From Sphingobium sp. BYY-5 (GTDB taxonomy: Bacteria > Pseudomonadota > Alphaproteobacteria > Sphingomonadales > Sphingomonadaceae), in NCBI RefSeq assembly GCF_022758885.1, contig NZ_JALEBH010000001.1, positions 2,046,001 through 2,110,000 of the forward strand: a stretch of 64,000 nt of DNA, given 5' to 3'. This document shows, piece by piece, positions 42,283 through 51,505 of the stretch. The stretch's first letter is position 1. Each line of letters opens with the position of its first letter. The notes under the pieces are model-generated. The model did no database searches and had not been told where the DNA came from. It worked only from the letters and a program-made list of their open reading frames with translations. A program made the translations under genes and the position numbers.

Positions 42283-42782
42283 AAGGAGCCCGCCACAGCG
42301 GCGATCCAATTTTGGCATGGGCGGGCACGCGCGGGACGCCCACAATCTGCCTCTCACTCCCTGCGTGCGAAAGCTAGACCCTGAAATGTACAAGGCGGTA
42401 CTGAGTGCCGAACCGGCACTACAGTGTCCACGCCCTTGCGAACCGGGATCATCTGAGACAATCTGATTCGCGACTGACAGGCCATCGAGAAAGGTTCGAT
42501 GGAGATGTCAAACTCATCATAGCGCCGACATTTGCGGGGACAGGCGAGCGCAAATCGTGATAATCAGGCAACAGTGCCGGAAAAAATGCGTGTTGGTAAC
42601 GAAGCGGGACAGGTCCCGCAAGTTCCCTACAAGACCCTCCATGTCCCTCGGTGTCCCTCTATAGCCCTATGACTTAGGTCCGGGCAGTCTTGCGCGCTAT
42701 GCACGCTTCTTGTCTTTGGCAGAAACCCGGTCAATTCTGGCTTTAGGGGGTATTCGCAACGCATGACTTGAAAGCGCCCTCT
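42283..42782 (+). other. 500-bp region without convincing gene
   Basis: Short frames only. A perfect dyad GCGGGAC-AG-GTCCCGC at ~42602-42617 and repeated GTCCCT triplets follow. It could hold the promoter of the AlpA-like gene. Confidence 0.45.
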
Positions 42783-43022
42783 ATGCCGAACGCCGATCGC
42801 ATCATTCGCCTCAAAACCGTTCTCGACCGTACCGGCCTTTCCCGGTCCACCATCTACCGCAAGATCGCGGACGGAACATTCCCCCGGCAGGTGCCGATCA
42901 GCGTCCATGGCGCGGGCTGGCACGAATCCGCCGTCAATCGCTGGGTTGCCGATCCCGGCCGCTACCGGGCCGACAACGATAATCCACCGTCGCTTGGGAA
43001 GGCCGGCCATGGAGAGGGGTGA
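42783..43022 (+). CDS. AlpA-like excisionase/regulator
   Basis: A 79-residue winged-helix protein of the AlpA family: RIIRLKTVLDRTGLSRSTIY, then RKIADGTFPRQVPI and ESAVNRWVAD. Such proteins control integrase expression or excision. I chose ATG 42783; a TTG five codons upstream is less likely. It overlaps the next gene by 14 bases. Confidence 0.88.
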   Translation: MPNADRIIRLKTVLDRTGLSRSTIYRKIADGTFPRQVPISVHGAGWHESAVNRWVADPGRYRADNDNPPSLGKAGHGEG

Positions 43023-43221
43023 CGACGCCACCCGGCCCGATCGCCTGAGCGCCGCCAACGACAACGGGCCGGACGGCGGACCGCCCGATGTGGACGTGGA
43101 TGCGGCGCTGACCCGCATAGCACAGGCCATTGGCCGCCACATCGCGCGCCAGCATATCCGGGTGCGCAAGGCGGCTAATGACAATGAGGGGGAGGCCGGT
43201 TTGCCGCCCGCTGGACCTTGA
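43009..43221 (+). CDS. Small hydrophilic protein with ANDN motifs
   Basis: A 70-residue protein (RLSAANDNGPDGGPPDVDVD, then AALTRIAQAIGRHIARQHIR, then KAANDNEGEAG). The ANDN tag recurs in small proteins of sphingomonad mobile elements. One amphipathic helix is predicted. Overlap with the AlpA-like gene indicates co-expression. Function unknown. Confidence 0.6.
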   Translation: MERGDDATRPDRLSAANDNGPDGGPPDVDVDAALTRIAQAIGRHIARQHIRVRKAANDNEGEAGLPPAGP

Positions 43222-43246
43222 CATTTTGCTCATATTTGACTATTAT
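43218..43246 (+). promoter_or_regulatory. Consensus-like promoter of the phd-vapC-recombinase operon
   Basis: TTGACA (43218-43223), a 17-base spacer, then TATTAT (43241-43246). Two direct copies of TTATGACCAT at 43243-43252 and 43268-43277 bracket the transcription start and the first codons. These are likely operator sites for the Phd antitoxin. Confidence 0.75.
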
Positions 43247-43264
43247 GACCATAGTATAGGAGAT

Positions 43265-43540
43265 ATGGTTATGACCATCGAAATGCAGTCGGATAGCTGG
43301 ACCGTGGCGCAGGCCAAGGCCCGCTTAAGCGAAGTGATCGAAAAGGCGCGGCGTGAACCCCAGGCGATTACCCGCCACGGCAAAAGCGCCGTGGTTGTGG
43401 TCGATGCCGCCTTGTGGGAACGGGTCAAGCGCCGCGAGCGTCGCGGCAACTTCGCCGACTTCCTGCTGACGTCGCCGCTGCGAGGGTCTGGCCTGGAGAT
43501 TGAACGCCTCAAGGGCGGCGTTCGCGAGATCGAGCTATGA
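43265..43540 (+). CDS. Phd/YefM-family antitoxin
   Basis: A 91-residue protein: SWTVAQAKARLSEVIEKARR, then EPQAITRHGKSAVVVVDAAL, the standard Phd/YefM N-terminal DNA-binding fold, and a C-terminal segment (FADFLLTSPLRGSGLEIERL) that should wrap the toxin. AGGAG precedes; either ATG 43265 or 43271 may start. It overlaps the toxin gene by four bases. Confidence 0.9.
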   Translation: MVMTIEMQSDSWTVAQAKARLSEVIEKARREPQAITRHGKSAVVVVDAALWERVKRRERRGNFADFLLTSPLRGSGLEIERLKGGVREIEL

Positions 43541-43971
43541 GTTTCCTGCTCGACACCAACATTATCTCCGAAGGCGCGAAACTGCGCCCTGATCCCGGCG
43601 TGATGGACTGGCTGGCGTCGATGGACGAGGAACAGATGTTCCTCAGTGTCGTGTCGCTGGCCGAACTGCGCCACGGCATCGAGCGCATGGACAAGGGCGG
43701 CCGCAAGGCCAGCCTCGACATATGGCTGACCGAGCAACTGGCGCCCCGCTTCGAGGAGCGGCTGTTGCTGGTGGATACCGGCACTGCCGACCAGTGGGGC
43801 CGGATCGTCGCCCGTTCCCAGGCTGCAGGCCGCCCGATTGGCGCAATGGACGCTTTCATTGCCGCGCACGCCCAGCAACATGACCTGACATTGGTGACAC
43901 GCAACATCTCCGACTTTGAGGCGAGCGGCATTCGTCTCTTCAACCCCTGGACCGAAGGGAAGGCCTCATGA
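43537..43971 (+). CDS. VapC-type PIN-domain toxin
   Basis: A 144-residue ribonuclease of the PIN family: FLLDTNIISEGAKLRPDP (first Asp), SVVSLAELRHGIERM (Glu), RPIGAMDAFIAAHAQQHDLT (Asp) and LVTRNISDFEASGIRLFNPW (Asp/Asn). All acidic active-site residues are present, so it should be active unless bound by the antitoxin. The start overlaps the antitoxin stop and the end overlaps the recombinase start, each by four bases. Confidence 0.93.
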   Translation: MSFLLDTNIISEGAKLRPDPGVMDWLASMDEEQMFLSVVSLAELRHGIERMDKGGRKASLDIWLTEQLAPRFEERLLLVDTGTADQWGRIVARSQAAGRPIGAMDAFIAAHAQQHDLTLVTRNISDFEASGIRLFNPWTEGKAS

Positions 43972-45608
43972 ACCGTATCGCTCTTTATGCCCGTTACTCC
44001 TCCGACCAGCAAAGCGCGGCATCGATCGAGGATCAGTTGCGTATCTGCCGCGAGCGCGCCGAGCGTGAGGGCTGGCATGTCGTGCATAGCTATGAGGATG
44101 CCGCGATCTCGGGCGCCAGCATGATCCTGCGTCCTGGCATCCAGTCGTTGGTACAGGACGCGCAAGCGGGGAAGTTCGACATGGTGCTGGCCGAGGCGCT
44201 TGACCGCGTGTCGCGCGATCAGGCGGACGTGGCCACGCTCTACAAGCATCTCCAGTTCGCGCGCGTGCCGCTGGTGACGCTAGCCGAAGGCGAGATTTCG
44301 GAACTCCATGTCGGCCTCAAGGGCACGATGAACGCGTTGTTCCTGAAAGACCTTGCAAAGAAGACCCATCGCGGCCAGCGCGGGCGCGTCGAGAAGGGCT
44401 TTTCGGCGGGACCGGTGGGCTATGGCTATCGCACGGTGCGGCGGCTTTCGAGCGAGGGCGAACTGGTGCGCGGCGAATGTCGGATCGAGCCGTCCGAAGT
44501 GCCGGTGGTGGAGCGCATCTTTCATGAGTTTGCGGCGGGCAAGAGCCCGCGCGCCATTGCCCGCGATCTCAACGCGAACGGCGTGCCCGGCCCCTCGGGG
44601 CGTGCGTGGAGCGATACGACCATACGCGGCAAGCGCAGCCGGGGCTTCGGTATTCTTAACAACGAACTTTATGTCGGCGTGCGGGTCTGGAACCACAAGC
44701 ATCACCTCAAGGATCCGCGCACCGGCCGGGCGGTGGCTCGGACCAATCCTGAATCCGAATGGGTGCGAGTGGAAGTCCCGCAATTGCGCATCGTAAGCGA
44801 CGCACTGTGGCAGGCCGTGAAGGAGCGGCAGGGCGCATTGGCCGTGCAATACAAGCCGATGATCGATGGCGTTCATGCCGCGCAGGCCAGCCGCATGCAT
44901 CTGGCCCGCCGCCCTGCTTATCTGCTGTCGGGCCTTGTTGAATGCGGGGTGTGCGGCGACAAGATGGGGGTTGTAGCCAATGGGCGCATTGGCTGCCCTA
45001 ATCATCACCGCCGCCATGTCTGTACCAACAGCCGGACCATCCTTCGCGAGACGCTGGAACAGCGTGCGCTTGCGGGCCTGGCCGAACGGCTCGTCTCACC
45101 GGACAAGGTGCAGGCTGCGGTCGCTGCCTATGCCGACTATATCAACCGCGAGAACCGTGAGCAGCGGGCGCAGGTGGAAACCGACGCTCGCGCGCTGGAG
45201 AAGATCGACAAGGCCATCGCAGGCATCATGACTGCGATCGAAGACGGGCTGTATCAGCCCGTGATGAAGGCGCGCATGACCGAACTGGAGCGGCAGAAGG
45301 CCGACATCGCCGCCCGCATGGCGCAAGCGCCGGAGATGATCCCGGATGTGCATTCGGGTATCGCGGAAATCTATCGCCGCCAGATGAAGCGGTTCACCAA
45401 GGCGCTCGAAGACCCTGAGACGCGGCTCGACGCTTCGGACGCCATCCGCTCGCTGATCCAGCGAATCGTCCTGCACCCCGGCGAGAAGCGTGGCGAACTT
45501 CACGCTACGCTCCACGGCGCCCTCATGGGCATTTTGGATTTTGCTCAGGACACCCCTCGACCCAAAACCCTTGTTACGACAAAGGTGGGCTTGGGTTCGC
45601 TGGCATGA
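43968..45608 (+). CDS. Large serine recombinase (integrase)
   Basis: A 546-residue recombinase: resolvase domain with nucleophile Ser in ALYARYSSDQQ and the motif ASIEDQLRICRERAEREGW, the helix EALDRVSRDQADVATLYKHL, a recombinase DNA-binding domain (KSPRAIARDLNANGVPGPSG), a zinc ribbon (SGLVECGVCGDKMG, then CPNHHRRHVCTNSRT) and a coiled-coil segment near residues 390-460. It is predicted to integrate and excise the island. It is translationally coupled to the toxin gene, an unusual arrangement. It is the last accessory gene before core genes. Confidence 0.94.
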   Translation: MNRIALYARYSSDQQSAASIEDQLRICRERAEREGWHVVHSYEDAAISGASMILRPGIQSLVQDAQAGKFDMVLAEALDRVSRDQADVATLYKHLQFARVPLVTLAEGEISELHVGLKGTMNALFLKDLAKKTHRGQRGRVEKGFSAGPVGYGYRTVRRLSSEGELVRGECRIEPSEVPVVERIFHEFAAGKSPRAIARDLNANGVPGPSGRAWSDTTIRGKRSRGFGILNNELYVGVRVWNHKHHLKDPRTGRAVARTNPESEWVRVEVPQLRIVSDALWQAVKERQGALAVQYKPMIDGVHAAQASRMHLARRPAYLLSGLVECGVCGDKMGVVANGRIGCPNHHRRHVCTNSRTILRETLEQRALAGLAERLVSPDKVQAAVAAYADYINRENREQRAQVETDARALEKIDKAIAGIMTAIEDGLYQPVMKARMTELERQKADIAARMAQAPEMIPDVHSGIAEIYRRQMKRFTKALEDPETRLDASDAIRSLIQRIVLHPGEKRGELHATLHGALMGILDFAQDTPRPKTLVTTKVGLGSLA

Positions 45609-45632
45609 CGGAGGAAGTGGGTCGGAACGAAG

Positions 45633-45663
45633 AAAAAGGCCGGCCCCATCGGAACCGGCCTTT
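45633..45663 (-). terminator. Rho-independent terminator of the zinc-ribbon gene
   Basis: On the minus strand AAAGGCCGG pairs with CCGGCCTTT across an 11-base loop and is followed by TTTTTC. It lies directly after the stop at 45666. Confidence 0.8.
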
Positions 45664-45665
45664 CC

Positions 45666-45923
45666 TCAATCGAACAGCTCTTCCAGAAAGCTCTTCTTGC
45701 ACTTTTTCTGATAGTAGCGCCCGTCATCCCGGTCCGGGCGATAGCTTGGCTGGGCGACGGGCGCTGGCTGCGGCGCGGGTGTGGTTGCCTGCCCTGACCG
45801 CTCGATGATCTTGTCGAGTTCGCCCCGGTCCAGCCAGACGCCCCGGCATTGCGGGCAATAGTCGATCTCGACCCCCTGCCGGTCCGTCATGGCGAGACCG
45901 ACATGACAGACCGGGCAGAGCAT
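45666..45923 (-). CDS. TFIIB-type zinc-ribbon protein
   Basis: An 85-residue protein starting MLCPVCHVGLAMTDRQGVEI, then DYCPQCRGVWLDRGELDKII: two CxxC pairs form a zf-TFIIB zinc ribbon. The second half is Pro/Gln-rich and ends in a basic KKCKKSFLEELFD tail. An ATG nine codons upstream (45950) is an alternative start. A conserved core protein of alphaproteobacteria, function unknown. Confidence 0.87.
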   Translation of the reverse strand: MLCPVCHVGLAMTDRQGVEIDYCPQCRGVWLDRGELDKIIERSGQATTPAPQPAPVAQPSYRPDRDDGRYYQKKCKKSFLEELFD

Positions 45924-45955
45924 CGCCGACACCTGGGCGGGATCGCGCATCGCGC

Positions 45956-46666
45956 TTATTCCCGCTCGCCGGTCAGGCTGAGCAGCATCTGGAACAGGTT
46001 GACGAAGTTGAGGTAAAGCGACAGCGCGCCCATCACCTGCATCTTCTGCGCGACCTCATGGCCGGCATAGACGAAATATTCCGACTTGATCCGCTGCACG
46101 TCCCAGGCGGTGAGGCCGGTGAAGACCACCACGCCGATGATCGAAATCACCATCGCCATCGCCGACGAGCCGATGAAGATGTTGATGACGCTGGCCACCA
46201 ATATGCCGATCAGGCCCATGATGAGGAAGCTGCCCATCTTCGTCAGGTCGCGCTGGGTGGTGTAGCCCCAAAGCGCCATGGCGAGGAACATGACCGCCGC
46301 CGAGAAGAAGGCCTGGGCAATGCTGCCGCCGGTGAAGACCAGGAACACGCTGCCCAACGACACGCCCATCACCGCGGCAAAGGCGTAGAAGGCAGCGCGC
46401 GCGCCCGATGTCGTCATCTTTTCGATACGAAAGCTGAAAAAGAAGACGAAGGCCAAAGGCGCGAACATCGCCACCCATTTGAGGGGCGTGCCAAAGATCG
46501 CGGCGGCCAGCACCGGCGTATTGCCGACCAGCGCGGCGACGAGGCCGGTGATGACAAGGCCGATGCCCATGTTGCGGAAGACGCCCAGCATGTGCGCGCG
46601 CAGGCCGGCATCGGTATCAACCGACCGGCTGGCGCCATAGCCCGGCATACGAACGGGATTATTCAT
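45956..46666 (-). CDS. BAX inhibitor-1/YccA family membrane protein
   Basis: A 236-residue protein with seven hydrophobic segments (VITGLVAALVGNTPVLAA, WVAMFAPLAFVFFFS, AAFYAFAAVMGVSLGSVFLV, FFSAAVMFLAMALWGYTT, LIMGLIGILVASVINIFIG, MVISIIGVVVFTGLTAWD) and the C-terminal YLNFVNLFQMLLSL. Proteins of this family are calcium-leak or stress-related membrane proteins. I chose ATG 46666. It is divergent from cysS. Confidence 0.93.
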   Translation of the reverse strand: MNNPVRMPGYGASRSVDTDAGLRAHMLGVFRNMGIGLVITGLVAALVGNTPVLAAAIFGTPLKWVAMFAPLAFVFFFSFRIEKMTTSGARAAFYAFAAVMGVSLGSVFLVFTGGSIAQAFFSAAVMFLAMALWGYTTQRDLTKMGSFLIMGLIGILVASVINIFIGSSAMAMVISIIGVVVFTGLTAWDVQRIKSEYFVYAGHEVAQKMQVMGALSLYLNFVNLFQMLLSLTGERE

Positions 46667-46952
46667 GGGAAACACTCACTCCATCATAAATATGGTTCGA
46701 GTGGCCCGGTGCGGTCTCCTGCGGCAACGAGAGGGGGCAAATCACCGCAAAACCTGCACCGGGCGCACCCGATGCGGTCCGACATCGCGACATGGATTCA
46801 AGGGGGTCATCCACATCGCCAGAGGGGCCCGGCCCGCTTCAGCAATATCGGGTGGGGAACGCGCGGGTGCAAGGGATGGGAGCCGCTGCAACATTTTATT
46901 ACAAAGCCAAGCCCCGTTGACGCCCGCCCCGCTTCGCGACATGGCTTGGCCC

Positions 46953-48470
46953 ATGTCCGACGACCAGCATATCCCTGCGCCGCTGCGCCTGTTCAACAGC
47001 CTGACCCGTTCGATCGAGGCCTTCGCGCCGATCGAGGAAAATCATGCGCGGGTCTATAGCTGCGGACCGACCGTCTATAATTACCAACATATCGGTAACA
47101 TGCGCGCCTATGTCTTCGCCGACACGCTGGGCCGCACGCTCGCCTTCAAGGGCTATCGCCTCACCCATGTCATTAACATCACCGATGTCGGCCACCTGAC
47201 ATCGGATGCTGATCAGGGCGATGACAAGATGGAGAAGGCTGCTGCTGCCCAAGGTCAGTCAGCCTGGGACATCGCGGCCTTCTACACCGCGGAGTTCAAG
47301 CGCGACCTTGCCTGGCTGAACGTCCGCGATCCCGCCCGCTGGACGGTCGCGACCCAGTATGTACCGCAGATGATCGAAGCGGCGAAGCAGATCGCCGACA
47401 CCCATTGCTATGAACTCCCTTCGGGCCTCTATTTCGACGTCTCGACAGTCGCCGACTATGGTCATCTCGCCCGTGCCGTCACCGAAGAGGGAGAGGGACG
47501 CATCGACGAGGTCGAAGGCAAACGTCACGCGGCTGACTTCGCTATCTGGCGTAGGACGCCGCAAGGCGAGACGCGGCAGATGGAATGGGACTCGCCCTGG
47601 GGTCGCGGCGCGCCGGGCTGGCATCTCGAATGCTCGGTGATGAGCCGTGTTGAACTGGGCCTGCCTTTCGACATCCACACCGGCGGTATCGACCATCGCG
47701 AGATTCACCATCCCAACGAGATCGCGCAAAATCAGGCGATCCAGGGTTTCGATTCGAATCATGGCCATCTCGACTGCGCCCAAAACAGCGGCGCGCGCAT
47801 ATGGATGCACAATAACTTCCTGATCGATCGCGGCGGCAAGATGAGCAAGTCGAGCGGCGAATTTCTACGTCTGCAACTGCTCGCCGACCGAGGCTATCAT
47901 CCACTGGCCTATCGCCTCCTGTGCTTGCAGGCGCATTATCGATCGGAACTGGAATTTAGCTGGGACAATCTCGCGGCAGCGCTGACACGGCTCAAGCGGC
48001 TGGTCATGGGGGTCGAGGGATTGAAGGCCCGCGCCGAGGGCGTCACCTGGCAGTCGCCCCGGATCGACTATCTGCGCGCCAACCTCCATCCCAGGCTGGC
48101 CCCGCTGCTGGAGCAGTTCGAGGCGGCGATCGCCGACGACCTGATGACGCCCCGCGCGCTGCCGCTACTGGAAGAGACGATCGGCATGAGAAAAGTGCCG
48201 GTGGACGAGAAGCTATGCCTGATCGCAGCTTTCGACCGGGCGCTGGGCCTGAATCTGCTCACGCTCACCCGCGCCGACCTGCGCGTCCAGCCCAAGGATG
48301 CACAGATCACGCCGGAAGAGATCGAGGCCGCGTTGGAACGCCGCACCGCCGCACGCGCGGAGAAGGATTTCGCCCTGTCGGACGAGATTCGTGATAGCCT
48401 GATCGCACGCGGCGTCGAGGTGATGGACGGCGATCCGCTGCGCTGGGACTGGCGGCTGACGCTGGGCTGA
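46953..48470 (+). CDS. cysS: Cysteinyl-tRNA synthetase
   Basis: A 505-residue class I synthetase that charges tRNA-Cys. Seen: zinc/HIGH region SCGPTVYNYQHIGNMRAYVF, PGWHLECSVMSR and GGIDHREIHHPNEIAQ (zinc ligands), and KMSKSSGEF (KMSKS). Length is slightly above the usual ~460. I chose ATG 46953 (MSDDQHIP); ATG 46941 is also possible, and the long upstream open frame is not supported. The 286-bp region before it holds no gene. Confidence 0.96.
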   Translation: MSDDQHIPAPLRLFNSLTRSIEAFAPIEENHARVYSCGPTVYNYQHIGNMRAYVFADTLGRTLAFKGYRLTHVINITDVGHLTSDADQGDDKMEKAAAAQGQSAWDIAAFYTAEFKRDLAWLNVRDPARWTVATQYVPQMIEAAKQIADTHCYELPSGLYFDVSTVADYGHLARAVTEEGEGRIDEVEGKRHAADFAIWRRTPQGETRQMEWDSPWGRGAPGWHLECSVMSRVELGLPFDIHTGGIDHREIHHPNEIAQNQAIQGFDSNHGHLDCAQNSGARIWMHNNFLIDRGGKMSKSSGEFLRLQLLADRGYHPLAYRLLCLQAHYRSELEFSWDNLAAALTRLKRLVMGVEGLKARAEGVTWQSPRIDYLRANLHPRLAPLLEQFEAAIADDLMTPRALPLLEETIGMRKVPVDEKLCLIAAFDRALGLNLLTLTRADLRVQPKDAQITPEEIEAALERRTAARAEKDFALSDEIRDSLIARGVEVMDGDPLRWDWRLTLG

Positions 48471-48559
48471 GGATCGTTACGCCCCCGCACTGCTCTTGAC
48501 GCTGGCGCATGGGAGACCCAAGAGACGCGCGGGTCGACTCGATGAAGCGGGGTGGTGAC

Positions 48560-51505
48560 ATGATGCTTTCCGCGCGCTGTTCGGTTGCCCTTCTGGTGCT
48601 GGCGCTGGCGTCCTCCACGGCGATGGCCGCCGCACCGCCCGCCTTCTCGGCCAGCGATCCCCGTCATGCCCGGCTCTACGCGCTGGAGGAACAGGCGTCC
48701 GACCTGTTCAACAGCGACGATTATGCGCTGTCCATGTCGCAAAAGACCCGCGACGCCTGGAACCGGCTCCACGCCGCGGCGATGAGGGCGAAGGTGAAGG
48801 GCCAGCCGCACCCACTGGCCGGCGTGGCGCTCATCAACCTGTCGTCGATGGACCAGATCGACGGGAAGAATCCTGATGCGCTGGCGCGATCGAACGAGGG
48901 GCTGGCGCTGCTGGTGCCGTTCGCCGACGCCTATCCGATCGCGTGGATGCAGGGCCTGTCGATCAAGGGCTATGTCCAGATCGCGCTCGGCGACGTGTCG
49001 GGCGGCGCGGATACGCTGGCGCAGGCGAGCCGATATATGGACGGCTATATCGCCCGCACCCCGGTCGACAAGCTGGACAGCGATGCACAGATGCTGCGGT
49101 CCAACATCGCCTTCACCCATGCCCAGGCGTTGACCCGGCTCGGACGGAATGCCGAGGCGGTCGAGGCGCAGAAGGCGAGCATGGAGGCGCGGATCGCCGC
49201 GGTCGGGCCGAACAGCGCCGATACCGTCGGCTCTTACTATACCTACGCGCAGATGCTCCAGCGCGCCGACCGCGACGTGGAGGCGGAAAAATATGCGCGG
49301 CTGGCGGTCGACGTGGCGACCGATCATGTCGACCGCAAGCACCCCAGCTACGCCCGCGCGCTAGAAGCGCTGGGCCTGCTGCTGTCGCGTACCGGACGGC
49401 GGATCGAAAGCCTGGACTATCTGCAGCGCGCCATAGCGATCAAGCGTGAGACGGTGGGGACGGACAGCCTCTATTTCCAGTTCGGGCTGCAAAATCTGGC
49501 ATCGGTGCTGATGCCGCTGGAACGCTATGCCGATGCCGAGCCGCTGTTCATGGAGGCGGAACGCGGTTTCCGGAAGATCGAGGGAGAAAGCAGCCCGCAA
49601 TCGGCGCGGGCGCTGGCGTTCGCCGCATCGGCGAGCCTGGCCGAAGGGCGGCGCGACGAGACGATCGCGCGGCTGAACACCGCGTTGTCGCGCGTGCGCG
49701 CCGGGTCGGACAAGGACCGGGACATCGGCCAGCGCGTCTATCCCTATTTGATCCTTGCCCTGATGGAAGCTGGGCGCATCGAGGATGCCCGCACCACCGC
49801 CCGCGCCTTCGCCGCCGAAACGCGACAGTTGGACAATGCGCCAGCCTTCCCGCTGGCGCAGGCGGCGATGCTGTCGGCCTGGGCCGAACAGGATGCCGGC
49901 ACGCTTGGAGAGAGAACGCGGCGACTGGCCGGCGTGCTGCGCGACGGCGCGGCGATGAACGACAATGGCGAACTGACGGAGGAGCAGCGCGCCGGGCTGG
50001 ACATGATATTGGCGGTGGCGGTGCAGACGCAGGATAGCGCGCTGGCGCTGGACGCCATGGCCGTGCTGGCCGGATCGCGCATCGCCCAGGCCAACCGATT
50101 GGTGGCGCAGCGGTTGATCGAACAGCCGGCACTCGCGGCACAGGTGCGCAGCCTGCAGGATAAGGTGAAGGCGCTGGAAGCGGCGGACAGCCGGCTGCTC
50201 AAGGCGCTGGCCATCGACAGCGGCGTCGCCGAAGCCCGCGCCGGTCGCGCCGCTGTGGCCGCCGATGCGGAAGCCGAGCGTGCCGCCATCGCCCGCGCCT
50301 ATCCGCGCTGGGTCGAGGTACGCGGCGGTGAGCGACCGGACCTGGATAAACTCCGCGCGAGTCTGGGCAAGGAAGAAGCGTTGCTGGCGGTGATGCCGGC
50401 ATTCGACGGCGTTTATATGTTGGCCGTGAGCGCAGGCGGCACACGGATCGAGCGGGCGGCAATGGACCGCGCCACCATGGTCGCGCTGGTCAACCGGCTG
50501 CGCGCCTCGCTGACCCCCACCGGCTTCGACCAGGCCGCCGCGCACAATCTCTACCAGCAAATCTTCACGCCCGGCATCCTCGCAACGCTGGGCAAGGCAC
50601 GGTCTTTAAGGATCGTACCGACAGGAGCTTTCGCCTCCCTGCCCTTCGCCATGCTGCCCATGCGGCCGGTAGCGGCCGTTGGGCGCGACACGCCCTGGCT
50701 GGTCCGCCGCTTCGCGATAGAGGTGCAACCCAGCTTTGCCATCGGCACGGCCAACCGACAGCATATGGCGATGCGCGATCAACGCTTTCTGGGCATAGGC
50801 GCGCCGCAGACCTTCGCCAACGCGCCCGCCGGCCAGCCCGGCATCACCCCACGCGGCGGCGCGCTACTCGCCGCCAATCAATATTTCCGCAATGGCGGGG
50901 CGGAGGCGCGCGCCCTGGCGGAACTGCCGCCGCTGCCCGGATCGCTCGCCGAACTACAGGCAGTGGCGAACCGCTTCGGATCGAACCACACCACCTTGCT
51001 GATCGGCGCGGAGGCGAATGAGACAGCGCTGCGCACGCGCGACCTGTCGTCCTATGGCGTGATCCTGTTCGCAACCCACGGGCTGGTGAGCGGCGAGATG
51101 GAGGGTGTGACCGAACCGGCGCTGGTGCTGTCGCCGACCGGCACCGGCGACACGAACGACGACGGGTTGCTGACCGCGTCGGAAGTGGCGGCGATGCGGA
51201 TCGGGGCAGACTGGGTGATCCTGTCCGCCTGCAACACGGCCACGGGCGACAATGCCCAATCCGCCGCCTATTCGGGGCTGGCCCAGGCCTTCCGCTATGC
51301 TGGCGCCGGCGCACTGCTGGTGTCGCACTGGCCGGTGCGCGACGATGCCAGCGCCTTCATCACGCTGGAGACGGTGAAGGGCGCGGATCGGGGCCTGCCG
51401 CGCGCGGTGGCGCTGCAAAAGGCGATGCTGAAACTGATCGCCTCCAAACGTCCCGACGCCACCCAACCCTATATCTGGGCGCCCTTCATCCTGATGGGCC
51501 GCTAA
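48560..51505 (+). CDS. Exported TPR protein with CHAT protease domain
   Basis: A ~981-residue protein: signal peptide (LSARCSVALLVLALASST, AMA), then TPR-like helical repeats (ALTRLGRNAEAVEAQKASME, ARALEALGLLLSRTGRRIES, LQNLASVLMPLERYADAEPL), and a C-terminal CHAT domain, a caspase-like fold. The catalytic His lies in ILFATHGLVSGEM and the Cys in WVILSACNTATGD. It ends YIWAPFILMGR, as CHAT domains do. I chose ATG 48560 after GGGGTGG; 48542 is an alternative. The substrate is unknown. Confidence 0.9.
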   Translation: MMLSARCSVALLVLALASSTAMAAAPPAFSASDPRHARLYALEEQASDLFNSDDYALSMSQKTRDAWNRLHAAAMRAKVKGQPHPLAGVALINLSSMDQIDGKNPDALARSNEGLALLVPFADAYPIAWMQGLSIKGYVQIALGDVSGGADTLAQASRYMDGYIARTPVDKLDSDAQMLRSNIAFTHAQALTRLGRNAEAVEAQKASMEARIAAVGPNSADTVGSYYTYAQMLQRADRDVEAEKYARLAVDVATDHVDRKHPSYARALEALGLLLSRTGRRIESLDYLQRAIAIKRETVGTDSLYFQFGLQNLASVLMPLERYADAEPLFMEAERGFRKIEGESSPQSARALAFAASASLAEGRRDETIARLNTALSRVRAGSDKDRDIGQRVYPYLILALMEAGRIEDARTTARAFAAETRQLDNAPAFPLAQAAMLSAWAEQDAGTLGERTRRLAGVLRDGAAMNDNGELTEEQRAGLDMILAVAVQTQDSALALDAMAVLAGSRIAQANRLVAQRLIEQPALAAQVRSLQDKVKALEAADSRLLKALAIDSGVAEARAGRAAVAADAEAERAAIARAYPRWVEVRGGERPDLDKLRASLGKEEALLAVMPAFDGVYMLAVSAGGTRIERAAMDRATMVALVNRLRASLTPTGFDQAAAHNLYQQIFTPGILATLGKARSLRIVPTGAFASLPFAMLPMRPVAAVGRDTPWLVRRFAIEVQPSFAIGTANRQHMAMRDQRFLGIGAPQTFANAPAGQPGITPRGGALLAANQYFRNGGAEARALAELPPLPGSLAELQAVANRFGSNHTTLLIGAEANETALRTRDLSSYGVILFATHGLVSGEMEGVTEPALVLSPTGTGDTNDDGLLTASEVAAMRIGADWVILSACNTATGDNAQSAAYSGLAQAFRYAGAGALLVSHWPVRDDASAFITLETVKGADRGLPRAVALQKAMLKLIASKRPDATQPYIWAPFILMGR

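Noticed and set aside
45560..45640. tRNA gene as integration target
   Set aside because: No cloverleaf sequence seen; large serine recombinases do not need tRNA sites.
46665..46952. 96-codon N-terminal extension of cysS
   Set aside because: It would overlap the divergent BAX-inhibitor gene start and has no synthetase similarity.
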